Source of the DNA: Rotaria macrura
Lineage: Eukaryota; Rotifera; Eurotatoria; Philodinida; Philodinidae
DNA length: 64,000 nucleotides
Assembly (NCBI GenBank): GCA_900239685.1
Contig: OENT01000158.1
Span: 63,471-127,470 of the forward strand
Direction: 5' to 3'
Part shown: one piece after another, positions 13,717 to 25,613 of the stretch
Layout: the number at the start of each line of letters is the position of its first letter
Numbering within the stretch: the first letter of the stretch is position 1
Notes under the pieces: generated by a model
Told to the model about the DNA's origin: nothing
What the model saw: only the letters and a program-made list of their open reading frames with translations
Database searches by the model: none
Program-made: the position numbers and the translations under genes

Positions 13717-14157
13717 ATGTTTTGGCCCTTACTTCAACAATCAGCACTACATTTAGATAACATTTATGAAATTTTGTTCGATAAAATCTCGATCAAAAAG
13801 ATACTATGTGTATCTATTCGTATGACTCTTTATTTATTGTCTGTGCATAGTAATGATCTCATTTATTACTCTACCTGCCATGGAACATCAACGGAAAAAT
13901 GGAGTTATAAAATTCATAGTTTCTTTTACATTCTATCATCTTTTCTGCAATTTATATTTGATCGTATCGTCAGATTCCAATACAAGACATATTATTATGC
14001 TCCTTTTCTACCATATTTATGTGTATATCATAAAACTGGATTTAAATATCATGTTCATGCAAATAATAAAATCGAAAAATTTGAATTGCAAACTTCTTCA
14101 AGCAAAGAATTGAAAGTTGAAGATATAAATACTTTAATGTTGAACATAAATCCATAA
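13717..14157 (+). CDS. marginal 146-codon ORF, unknown
   Basis: A single uninterrupted frame from ATG at 13717 to 14157. At this base composition, 147 stop-free codons is unusual but not impossible across a window this size. The product is rich in Tyr, Phe, Leu, Ile and Lys with a possible hydrophobic segment, and shows no motif. An 86-codon ORF overlaps it in another plus frame and a third lies on the opposite strand, which suggests a locally stop-poor sequence. It could be a lineage-specific gene, an exon or noise. Confidence 0.2.
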   Translation: MFWPLLQQSALHLDNIYEILFDKISIKKILCVSIRMTLYLLSVHSNDLIYYSTCHGTSTEKWSYKIHSFFYILSSFLQFIFDRIVRFQYKTYYYAPFLPYLCVYHKTGFKYHVHANNKIEKFELQTSSSKELKVEDINTLMLNINP

Positions 14158-14322
14158 CTGTAGGATTCCAAGCAAGATTTCATTCTTTCACGAGCTGGTA
14201 TGACTATTTCCGATCGATTTATCATTTCATTGTAAAGCAAGTTCATTTGTTAAATAATAGATATTCGGTGAATAAAGCTGTTATCCTAGTCGTATACAGA
14301 AGTTGTGATTCCTTCGTGTTCT

Positions 14323-14353
14323 ATTCCTACTATCATATCATGATAGTAGGAAT
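14323..14353. repeat. perfect hairpin, 14-bp arms and 3-nt loop
   Basis: The arm ATTCCTACTATCAT is followed by the loop ATC and its exact reverse complement. No gene boundary is adjacent except the marginal ORF ending 165 bp upstream. It may be a small inverted repeat or a transcript hairpin. Confidence 0.8.
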
Positions 14354-17300
14354 TCTTCAAAATAGAGTTTCTTTTATTTTCAATGGGGATTGTGATTAGT
14401 ATTAACCGAATGGAATTGAATTGATGCGAAATACTGCTAAGATTACTTAAGTCTCACATTACGAACACTGTGAAGGAATTCGGGAATAGCAGTGGAACTA
14501 CTTAAGCATTTTACTGAATCGATTCGAACAAATGTGCTTTCATTAGCAATTGAGGAACTCGTGTTCAGTTTTCGCAAAGTCGATTGAAACAAAAATATAT
14601 TGGCGGGCCAGGTATGACCATAAAACAGAGTCTCATCTCGAGGGTTGTGAGGTACTTGAAAACTTTTCAATGTAATTTCGATGATGTTTCTCGCCAGTAA
14701 AACTGTCGATGTGTTAAAAAACAGTGATTGCTTAATTCAATGACCCTAAATGTAACCTTTCATATGAAAACCTGGTTTCAATTAGTAGAAGCTTTGTGGA
14801 TGTTTATCAGATTTACATAAACCGAGTTAGGTGATCCTAAACATATTAAATACCGATAATTATCAATTCCAAGTAATTTCTCAGAAGAATTATTCCGATC
14901 ATCAGATCAGATCGGATCTGATATCGTATTCATGCATATGGAGGAATAGTATTGAACCTGACTCGCTAGTTGAATTGGGCTGAATCAATTGAATATTGTT
15001 TCCAATTAGAAAAGCGACAGGAGTTAACCGAGTTGAGCATTAATTAGTATCTGATGCCAACAATAGATGTTGGGCATAGCCTTAGCAAAGGAGTCTGTCT
15101 AAACCGACAGAATCTCATCCTTATTTTTAGAAACGTACGGACACTCCAATAGGAACTCTTCCGGATTCGATTTTTGGAATGATTTCTGTAAATGATACAG
15201 ATGCATTCGTCCTTCACTATGAGTCTCGGAATCTTGGAAAAACTGTCTTGATATATTCGTAAACTGATCGAGAAACTTCGGTAGACTGAAAGTCTCAAGT
15301 AGGTTACAACACTGTCATAGCTGATATTTAGTTATAGATTAACGTTAAATGTAAATTCCAAGACATGACCATTGGGTGATGAGGAACTAATTACATTCAT
15401 CATGCTTGTCTGTTTTGTTTTAAAAAGCATGATTTATAATGTTTGAAACAATGCTACTATATGTCATGTCTATTTCTATACATGGTCAATAGTAAGGTTA
15501 GAAATATCTGAGAAGTAGTCTCGTCAATTAAAATCTTTATCACATAAAATCTGGCTGTATCATTTTCTATCCATTTTCCAACCCTACCAAATTGAGAGCA
15601 CGACAAATGATCAATATATTCTAATATTTATGAACATCGATGTATCCTTCTCGAATACTACCACATAACTGTTAATACTTATCTGTTTCTCTGCTTGTCA
15701 TTTGAAGTGCCACAACCACTGTTATCTTCACGTCTGTTTACCATGTTCACAGTCACTATTTCTATGATCGACAACAACCTATTTAGCCAGATTGAAAGCT
15801 TGTAATATACAACGACTTCAATTCTTTCCAAACCAATATAAATCCCTCAACAACAGATTATTTACTTATCATCGATAAGTGCAAATTCTGTATCACTTGA
15901 ATAAAAATTGGTAAAGCACCTATCAGTCTTGGAAACATGGCCACGTTTGTCTATAATGATTTGGTAACAGTGATGAAGAAAACATAACTATCAATTATGT
16001 GTTACCATGAATACATTAATTTACTACGCAGAACTCTCCAACGAACGGAAATAGAAAAAGTAAATTTGAAGTGTTCGTCCGTTCATCTATGAGTTCATCG
16101 TAAATCCTATAAATAGCTGCAAGGCAGTAAAAATGTTAACTCATTCGTTTTATTGTTAAAGTCTCCGTGTTTTAGGAAGGAAATGAATCGATGTTTATGG
16201 CGACACGTGGAACGGGGGGTGGGGTTCATGTAAAAATCATTCGAATCGACATCTATTGCAATATCTTTAGTGGACTTTTAGGATAGGTTTTCGTCCTGCA
16301 AGCTTTGATGATATCACTGTAGTCTTTTTTGACAAACTTTCAAGTTCGTCTTTGATTACATTCATTTCACGCATTCCTCTAATTAAAAGATCATCTAATC
16401 GATTTATGCATGTGACAGATCGCTCTGACGATCGCATTCTTCAATTAGTAGATGTTGACTTATTGTTTTGCTGCTAATACTATTCTTCGCGAGCAATTAC
16501 TCTGACATTTTTATATACGGAATTCATGAGAGGTTTCATTTTCGTATACTGAAGCCAAAGCAAAAATATAACACATCATTTCTTGATTTAATGAAAACAA
16601 GTGATATTATTTGACAAATGACGAACATTATTATCAAAATATTATGGGTATCAATAAGAGGATGCAAACCTCGAGTTATTCTAGTAGCTTTCAGATTGAA
16701 ATTCGATACTTGGGATATTCAGAGAAATTGGGCAAATTACAATCATTTCATTGGTTGAATCGTATGAAACAGCAAACCATAGTGTACTGTTAGGATTGCA
16801 TCGCTTTCTCAAGGCCATAATTATTTGGTAGACTTTACGGCAACAATAACGATTAATCAATCAGAACTCTGTTATTCATTTACAAATGCATTGATAGATG
16901 CATACGATAGGAAACTTAGAAAGAAATTCAAGTCGATTAGAAGAGATTTACATCCGATAAAAAGTAATTGCTTCGTTCATCTCTAATATAAAAAACACAC
17001 TGTGCAGGAGTGTGGTAAAGCTAAACAAACTGAAGGAAAGAGAAGAAGAATGCGTCGGCTTTAATAAAGTAACTGCGTCACTCATATAGGCAAAGGGTTG
17101 CAGCAAGTCTTATGCGAGTTTGCATCGCTGTACTTGTTTGACTTTCACTCATAATTCAACATTTTTGTGTTTTCATCAACCGTTCTTTATTGTTGAGTAC
17201 GCTTGTATATTTTTCTCTATCTTCAGAGCAATTTCATTTTTTATAGATTATTTAATCTTCTCTTACATTCAAGCACAAACTGCGGCAATAAACTTTTCTT

Positions 17301-17424
17301 CTGCGAGCATATCCACATCTAAAGAGGAAAGCATTAGTAAAAGACTGCTGAGACTAGTTTCGAATCTTATTTGTTGAAGTATTCATTGTGTTTCCTGTGC
17401 TGCATCATTTATTTGTCGGAAAAC

Positions 17425-20400
17425 ATGGACAATACACACAACCCTACTAATCCTTATATAGAGAACAATAGCATTTCACGCTCTCGGGATTCACCAAGTA
17501 TTACTGCTATCATATTGAAAGATGTGAGTATACGGCAAAAATCAAGACGCCGCTCTCTTGACAACATGCTTGGTGATGCTGTAATTCGCGACGAACGAAC
17601 TAAAGAAGAAATTGTTAGAGAAAATTTGCGTCAGGTAAAATTGATTTGTAATGCCCTATTCTCAATTGTTAGCTCAACCCATTGCTTTCAGGTTATTGTA
17701 AAGCATCAGGATTGGAATACATACTTAGCGATCAACTCCGAATATATTAGTTTTATTTCGCATTGGTCTTGCCACTGGTGGTGTCGACGATTGTGTTGCT
17801 CCGATCGTAAAGAACGCCATTTTCTAGAGTCGCTAGGTAGTGATTTGCTATGTGTTTTGCATCATGCTGTCATTCATAATAATCTGCAAGTTTGTGAGTC
17901 ACTTGTTCAAGATAAAAAATGCAGTACGTAACAAAATTTTCACATCATAAATTTACTAACTATAGATCCGTCTATTAGATATCAATATTCAAGGAATCAA
18001 TCAACAAACTGTCTTACACATTTACGCTAGCCGACTAAAATGGTGCAAATCTGATGAAGATGTAGGTGATATTTAGCCACATGCATTATTCATGTAAATT
18101 CGTCGATTAAAGTACACACTTTATTTTCTTTTCCCAAGGATCCCGGAGAGCGAATTCTCAATGTATTGATGAATAGGAAGACCAAGGCGAAAATTGATGC
18201 TCTCGACAATGAACTTCAGACGCCGGTATGTTGATATTATTAGAGCTGCGCATATTGGAACGAAGATCGATGCTATTGAGTAGGCTTGATACAGGTACTT
18301 CGGATAAAATAACCTACATAGTCAAGTTCATGAATTCAATTAGTTTTGTTTCAAAGTGTTGGTTGCGTGTAGCTATGCTCACGTTGATTCGATGACCATT
18401 AATGTAGGTCTCGACTTGGCTATGTATTACTTACTCGATGACTCATCATAGATTCCGCATATGCAGAGTCAGATGACCTTATTGAATGCATTATTGAATG
18501 CGAGAGAAAGAAACATAGACGTGGAGTAAAAGAAGAAAGCAAGTTTTTGTAGAAAAAGTACAACAATCGAAAAATAAGAGAGAAATAAAAGAAGTACAGA
18601 AAGTGAATTTTTTTCAAAGTCATGCGACTAGAACGTCATGATTCGATTGTAGGATATTATCTGGTTTCATTCTTTTCGTATATGTTTGGTGCATACGCTT
18701 TTCGATTCGATTGCGTTAGATAAGCCAAAGTCATGATGAATTTGATCGTTTCGTTTTTATTTTTCATAACATAAACAAACTTAATTTATTTGACGAAATC
18801 TGGTCACAGTCATTACGACGACTACAATTGTAGTCTAATTTCATATATATATATATTTATTTTCAACGACAATGAAATACCACTACAAATCAAATAAAAC
18901 AAGAAAATTTATAAATCAATCGGGAAAGATCCGTGTAATAATAATTTATATAGTGGAGACATAATATTCTCCGTCAATTCGGTGCCATATCTGAAGATAT
19001 ATTTGAATGGAATTCGGTTGATGGTATAGAGAATTCATTCCTTGCGTTTGAAAATATCACTTTATGGTTACTCACAAAAATTTCAGAAATGGACAAACAG
19101 GCTACATGAATTTCGGCCCACGGAATTTTCGGGCCGGACCGAAAGTGACCTCATCATCCAAAAATAATAACTCGATTTTTTTAATTAATTGCTAATTATC
19201 ATAGTGCTGAGCAGGGCGGCATACTGCTGAACAGGACGACGGGATGCTTTGCTATCTGTTTTAAGTCCAATTGTACATGGTATGGTCTTTTGAGATAGAT
19301 ATCATTTCCTTAGAATAAATCTCAAAGTAAAACAGTGTAGTCTTAACAGAATGACTACCAAGTGATGTTCGTCCGTTGATCTATTGCGAGCTTATGATTG
19401 TGTCTTCTCAAACGTTGGTAATGCTTCGAATTTTTTTAGTTTTTAACTACAAATGAGTTCACCTTTTCCTAGCAAGATCATTTTCTTTTATTCAAAATAA
19501 AATGAAAATCTAGGGACAAGTAACGTTCAAAAGAAGAAAGTTAAAATAATTGACAAAAGTCTGTCTAAATTATATAACAACAAAATTTAACTTTAATTTT
19601 GTTATTTGGTTGATTCTACTCCTTTTTGCCCACGTCGTCCTGCTCAGCACTATGATAAATAGCAATTAACTAAAAAAATCGAGTTATTATTTTTGGATGA
19701 TGAAGTCATTTTCGGGCTTGGCCGAAAATTCCGTGGGTCGAAATTCTGGTCTCCAAGACAAACTTCATAGTTATAGGATACTTCTTAATACTGAAAGTTG
19801 GCGACACATATCCTGTACACGAATATGCTCAGTTGTGTTGAGTGTTCAATTTTGATTCGAATGAAAGTCGCATTATCATTTTTTGAGTGCTATGCCTGTA
19901 TCATCGAGATTCTGTTTGTATTTGTCCACATCAATACGAAATGAAAATAAAGCTTCTCTATTCGTACGTATAAATTTTGTTCAATACTTTTCAATGTTAA
20001 TGTTTAACAGCAAATCAAGTAATAAAATCAGTTTCAGAGTTCAGATTAGATTATTGATGCGTGAAATCCAGTTAGACAAATGTCATTAACAAATTAACCT
20101 ATTGGTTACTCGACTCATCCAGTCGTTCATTGACTTGATTTAGAAGTCATGCTGATTACAAAATAAACTAGATCATAAGATGCGATGATTCAGAGTATAG
20201 CACGTCCTCATTTAGGACGATGTACACATGACTGTTGAACAAGCATTATAGCTATGTGTCAATGAACTTATTTCAAACATGTGTCGAAAGATATAACAGG
20301 AGAAATGCTTCACGAGAGCGATACCAGTGAAATGAACTTAAAAGATACTTATTATTGAATAATATTCGGTCAATCATCAATTCAAGGCAAACCGTGTGAA

Positions 20401-23400
20401 TGATTTATGTGTTCTGATATGGTTCATTTCAGAGATATTCGTGTTAGGTTATGTCAATTCTGGTTATGAAATTACCGAACAAAAGAGCTAGGTGTATTGA
20501 AATTTGTAACCCAAATGACGTTAATTACGTGTGACAAACTCAGTGATAACTTTTCGATATTGAGAAAGTAAACTGCAGGCACTATTAATGAAAAGTTGAT
20601 TGTTTCGATATTCTTAACTATTGTAGCTACATTGAAGGTATTCAAAAAAATATCATTGAGTATTTCAGAGAGTATAGAATAACATAAGAGGAAATATTTA
20701 TTAATCATGAAAGTACTACTAATTATTTTATTCAAACGTCTGAAATGCAAGAAACTTTGATTAAATCAACAACCTTTCGTAAACGTCAGATACTTGACAC
20801 ATTATAAAACAGTATACAGTACTATGGAAAGTTAAAAAAATTAGTAAAATTTTACTAGAAAAAATATAAATGATTGAAAACATGATCTTTTTGTTTGTCT
20901 GCCATTTATTGAAAGAATCTGAGCTGATTTTTCGAATAATTTATTGTTTCCATGAGCTTTTCATAACTGATTACACAAACTTAATAAATTTGAAATTGTA
21001 GAGTATGAGTCAATGACTGAGAATGTGCACGATGTGTGATATTTATTATCACACATCACAGTTTCATTTGACATCAGTTCCGAAGTTTAGTTTTTCTTTT
21101 ATACTCTATATTCAACAGCTGCATCATGCTGTTAGGCATAACAACTATTCATATGCGAAATGGTTGATTGATCACGGGGCCAGTGTAACTGTATGTATCA
21201 ATTATATAAACTATGACACGAATTCAGATTGCCTGGAAACGAATTTATTTCATGTAAATTTAGAAAACCAATCGTTTCTACGAAACTCCCTTGCATTTGG
21301 CTTGTAGTTTAACGTCCGATATTGATTGTCTTCGAATGATTGGAATACTTCTACCAGCTGCAGATCCAACAATAATGAAAGGCGTAAAGGTGAGTGTATA
21401 ATCAGCATTCACAGGCTACGGTTATGATCATTCTTGTGTCTAGCTATCCTCGAATACGAACGTCTTAAATTATCTTCAACGTTGCTATCTCAACATGCAC
21501 GATGCTGATGGGAAAACAGCTTTATGTCGAGCTGCTGAAAAAAATCATATTGAAACAGTCAAATTTCTTTTGCAACATGTAGACAACCATCAACAGGAGA
21601 TAGCCTTAGTTTCAGCTGTGAAATCGGGCAACTGTTCTTTGTTCAATATTATTTTCGACACATATTGCCATCATTCTTCACTTAATCTTCCAATTTTACA
21701 TCTTGCTTGTAAACTCAATCGCGGCCGACGAATAGGTCACTGGTCGTCAACGAACCATGGTGTCCCTTTGTCCATGGATGAAGATCATATGACATCCTTT
21801 TTAGTTGAACATCTCCATTTGAATGTCGAGTGTGATTACAACAATGAAGGTTATACACCAATGCTACTAGCAGTACATTTCGGTTTTGTCGATTGTGTGC
21901 AGTATTTGCTTTCGACTGCGGAAAATTTAGAGCAACAAATGAAAGAATGCACGCAACATAGGCAACAGAATATTTTTCATATTTGTGCTGAACGAGCGCG
22001 TCAAAATGATACTGATGATTCTTGCGTACAATTTCTTTATGATGCAGACGAAAAAACGGTTGCAATGTCATTTCCAGACGCAACAACACAGCCGACAAAT
22101 CATCTTGATCATTTAACGATTTGTCAATTACTTCTCGAAAATCAAAAATATAAACATGTTGCTTATGAACTTCTTTATCAGCAAGATAACAAGGGCAACA
22201 CCCCACTACATGTTGCTTGTCAGAAAAACAATAGGGCTATTAGCGAACTCTTCGTTAAGTATATGGACAAAAATGACTACATCTTCGTAGTTGATTTCAA
22301 ACATCGTAATCCAATGCATATATGTGCGAAATATGGCAGTCGAGCTCTCGTTAGAATTCTCTTACCGAATACAGTGGATCAACAAATCGTTACTAGAGCG
22401 TTGAATGATACATACGATAGAGATGGCAAGACACCGTTGCATATCGCATGTACTGAAGGTGAGCCTCACAAATAATCATATGATTGTAAGTGTGCCTATA
22501 AGTCTGATTATTTTCTTTTATTCTCAAACGTCAGTTTTTTATCAATGAAACTCAATCGAAACTTTCAGTTTCCGTACATACCAGATTAGATTAACAACAG
22601 CTACTATTATGATTTATGGATAACTGAGTCTTTCAACTTAGACAAGGCGACCTTCTCATTGACATCTATTCATTCAAGTAATCCAATCAGTCTGTCAAAT
22701 TTTATACCTTCTAAGTCAATAAAGAACCATTGACTATCTTTTGTAATCGTACTAATTAGTTATGTATAACAAAATCAACATTTCTCTAGTCTTGTTTCCA
22801 GCCATGAATGAGATAGCTAACGGCAAAATAAAATACAAATGTATCTCATAGATCCGAGGATGATCTTGCTAAAATGAACCTAAGAGACTGTCGTATATTT
22901 CAAAATTTCAGTCAGATCAGCTAACAAATACCGTGTGATTATTCTTTCAGAATCTCTGATTATATAGGTAGATTTTGGATCATGTCTATGTATTCTTTAC
23001 ACTGTCGAATGTGAACGTACAGAAATTTTTATATCTTTTCGCAGCAAATTCGATGTCACTAGATTATTTTCTTCTTTTAAACATGTTGCGATGATATTGC
23101 ACTTCAAAAATATTTTCATATTGTAGCATTTCCCCCGCAGTCTGACTATTGGTTTTTAGTTAAATTTATGATAAGTAAAACAAAATGACGACTCATAGAA
23201 GTAAATACTACCCATTGATATGTGAATCATACCAGAATCATTTAATTATCGAAAGGTGAACGATTGGATCGTTTCGTTTTGAATACTACAAATTATTTAC
23301 TGATCTCATTTTCGGTATTGATTTCTTCCAGCCTGTGGTGAAACAAACTTATCCAGAGAGATACTTGTGTCATCCTATTGAAACCTATTTAAAGTCTAAT

Positions 23401-25613
23401 AGAAGGTACTTACTGATATTTACTGGAGTGTGTTTGGCACACTCAGTATCTACTTTTGATTTTCGGTTCTCAGAATTATGATCTTTTTCTAATTAGTTGA
23501 CTCCTATCTCGAGATTGACAATATACGATGATCTGGGAATAACTCTAGAGACACTGTTGTAGGTAATATGGAGATTGTGAAGTGTTTGGTAGAAGAATTT
23601 AAAGCGTGTCTTAGAACGCAAGCTGACAATCGTGATACACCGTTCGCTTCAGCATGCGAACGTGGTCACGTGAACGTGGTCAATTATCTATTGAAAGATA
23701 ATTATGTCGATGCTACAGTTCGAAATTCGAAAGGCCTCAATGCACTTGACATCGCCATCGTTAATCATCAAGAGAGCGTAGTAAGACGATTGTTAGCATG
23801 CGAAAATTGGCGGCGATTGATGGAGAACGCGTATTATGGTGATGATGGTATTGTCTCTACACCAATGCGTGAATTGATTATATATATGCCTGATATTGCA
23901 TTTGAAATGATCGATACAAAACTGACTATAAGAAAGAACAATGATGACTCGAATGAATATAAAATTACCTATGACTATACTTTCATGGAAGATCAATATC
24001 ATATTCGTGAGTGGATACATGGTGAGTTTTATACTACTTGAGAATGTATTCACATGTATATTCAATGCTTGTTTTCTTATTGAACATTATTTTAGGTGAT
24101 GATCATCGAAAGAGAAAGTCTTCTGAGAAATGGTTCTCTCAGTTATCCTCTTCAGAAAGTGCAATGAATGAAAATCACTCGAAAGTATTATATACGAACG
24201 ATTCTTATACACTAGTTCGAAATCATCCACTGCTTATCATAGCTCAATCAAAACAAATCAAACTCATGGAGCATGATTATTGTACTCGATTAGGCGTTGA
24301 AAAATTTCAACGTTTTGGCTTAATTTTATTTACATTGTTTTTTCTTATCTATATTTTGTTCGTTGCTCTCTTCACAGTAATGGCACTCGAAGCCAAGCAT
24401 CCTTTTTTTTACTACAATTTCTATAATCAATCTGTGAATGGAACACTAATATGGAATGATGGGCGAGATTCTAGTACCTGCGAAGCAGTTGGTGCCTTTC
24501 TCATACGATTGAAAAACAGTGATGTCTTGAAAGGTAGTACATATGATTGGTGTGTGCCGTTGTTATACGTTCTATTGTTGATATTCGTATGTAAGAATGT
24601 TTTGATGATTATTTTTTCGTTTCCTCGAATCTTTCGGAAAATGGCCCTATATATGGAGATAGTATCGCTCGTTCTCTGTTTTACTTTTCTTTATGATTGG
24701 TATTCTTGGCAAGTACCCCTGAGACTACGCTGTCCAATACAATGGCAGTTAGTGAGTTTCACTATGACGAAAAAAGAGACGCATTATTGCTAACTTTTAT
24801 CATTTAGGGTGCGATGGGCTTGCTTTGTTCATGGATTGGAATTATAGTATATATGCGATATATTCCATGGATGAACTTTGGTCTTTATGTGGTTATGATG
24901 CAACTAATATGGTCAAAATTTCTCAAATGTATGCCCTTGCTTTTGATACTTATATGTGGGTTTGGCTTTACCTACTACATGTTACTTCAATATCAAGCAG
25001 TATATGGCACTCCTTTTGAAGCACTTATGCGAACGGCTATCAGTTTATATGATTTAGGATATGAAGCACGTCTTTACTCACCCAGCAGTGGTGGTGTCAT
25101 GCTCTATCCTATCATATATTTTATTTTCATACTCAGCGAAATTACCTTGACTATTATTATTACTAATTTGTTGATCGGTAAGAAATTACCTTATGTATGT
25201 TTCTATCAGTTTAGTCAACCGTATTTTTGCGTTAAGGTCTCGCTGTCGGTGAAATACCTACTTTGAAGACACAGGCCATGCTAAATCGCAACATAATTTT
25301 TTATGAATTGTTATTCGATTACGAGTTCCTTCATATGCAATTGAAAAGTCTGGTGCGCTGTCTTCTCAATAGTATTCGTCGTTGCACATTGCCTTGCTAC
25401 TGCTACCAATGTAAATGCCCAACCAGATGCACTTGCTGTAATTGTGAAGTACGAACACATGACTATGTCAGTAGTAGTCGTCATCAACATGATGAAAGTT
25501 TTCTGTCTCGATGGATGACTAAGATTGAAAGCTGGCTTGTGGGAAATGAAGTTCAATCGGCAATCATCACTCAGAGAGAATGGAAGAAGAAAAATACTCC
25601 GATGGAAAGTTAA
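17425..25613 (+). CDS. TRPA1: TRPA-family (TRPA1-like) ankyrin-repeat cation channel, eleven exons, 1228 aa
   Basis: Predicted plasma-membrane cation channel of the TRPA type, a sensor of irritants or temperature in other animals. Exons: 17425-17634, 17692-17923, 17979-18061, 18139-18225, 21119-21190, 21264-21389, 21444-22458, 23563-24021, 24096-24751, 24808-25177, 25237-25613; total 3687 nt, open throughout. Residues to about 700 are ankyrin repeats (TPLHHAVRHNN, TPLHLAC, GNTPLHVACQKNN, GKTPLHIACTEGN). Then come the TRPA signature YMPDIAFEMID...ITYDYTFME, S1 near 835-858, S2-S4, and exon 10 with S5, the pore loop and S6. S6 ends in TNLLIG, continued by LAVGEIPTLK, matching human NLLIGLAVGDIAEVQK. 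An acidic residue remains in the pore loop (SLYDLGYE). The cytoplasmic tail has nine Cys in 21 residues (1153-1173). Repeats are split across introns, so the long introns of 2893 and 1104 nt are real joins. The symbol means family, not strict orthology. Confidence 0.9.
18226..21118 (+). other. 2.9-kb intron of the TRPA gene, carrying a TIR element
   Basis: Bounded by donor CCG|gtatgt and acceptor ttcaacag. The flanking exons join one ankyrin repeat (LQTP|LHHAVRHNN), so no exon is missing here. It is far longer than the other introns of this gene except the 1.1-kb one. Part of the extra length is the inverted-repeat element at 19108-19746. Confidence 0.85.
19108..19746. mobile_element. non-autonomous TIR element (MITE-like), about 640 bp
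   Basis: The two ends are imperfect inverted repeats of roughly 110 bp. Left arm about 19108-19218; right arm about 19626-19746. Both begin GAATTTCGRCCCACGGAAT and share GACYTCATCATCCAAAAA, AATAATAACTCGATTTTTTT and CATAGTGCTGAGCAGG. The inner 400 bp has no ORF and holds a partial repeat of the CTGAACAGGACGACG type next to the left arm. I see no convincing target-site duplication at these ends, so the superfamily is undetermined and the true ends could be a few bases out. It lies in the large TRPA intron. Confidence 0.85.
22459..23562 (+). other. 1.1-kb intron of the TRPA gene
   Basis: Donor GAAG|gtgagc and acceptor ttgtag|GTAATATGG join an ankyrin repeat (TPLHIACTEG|NMEIVKCL). The content is AT-rich with no ORF or repeat that I recognise. 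Confidence 0.85.

Larger units (their letters stand above)
13500..17424. other. 3.9-kb intergenic region with one marginal ORF and a perfect hairpin
   Basis: The region is mostly AT-rich and non-coding. It contains the marginal ORF at 13717-14157, a perfect hairpin at 14323-14353 and a G-rich patch near 16212-16226. Small minus-strand ORFs at 14443-14670 and 15044-15298 show no recognisable motif. The 17.1-17.4 kb part should include the 5' flank of the TRPA gene. Confidence 0.4.

Noticed and set aside
15054..15080. Imperfect hairpin ATGCCAACA / TGTTGGGCAT
   Set aside because: Short stem with a bulge, expected by chance in a window of this length.
21715..22206. 163-codon minus-strand ORF
   Set aside because: Antisense shadow of the long ankyrin exon of the TRPA gene, which has clear coding motifs.
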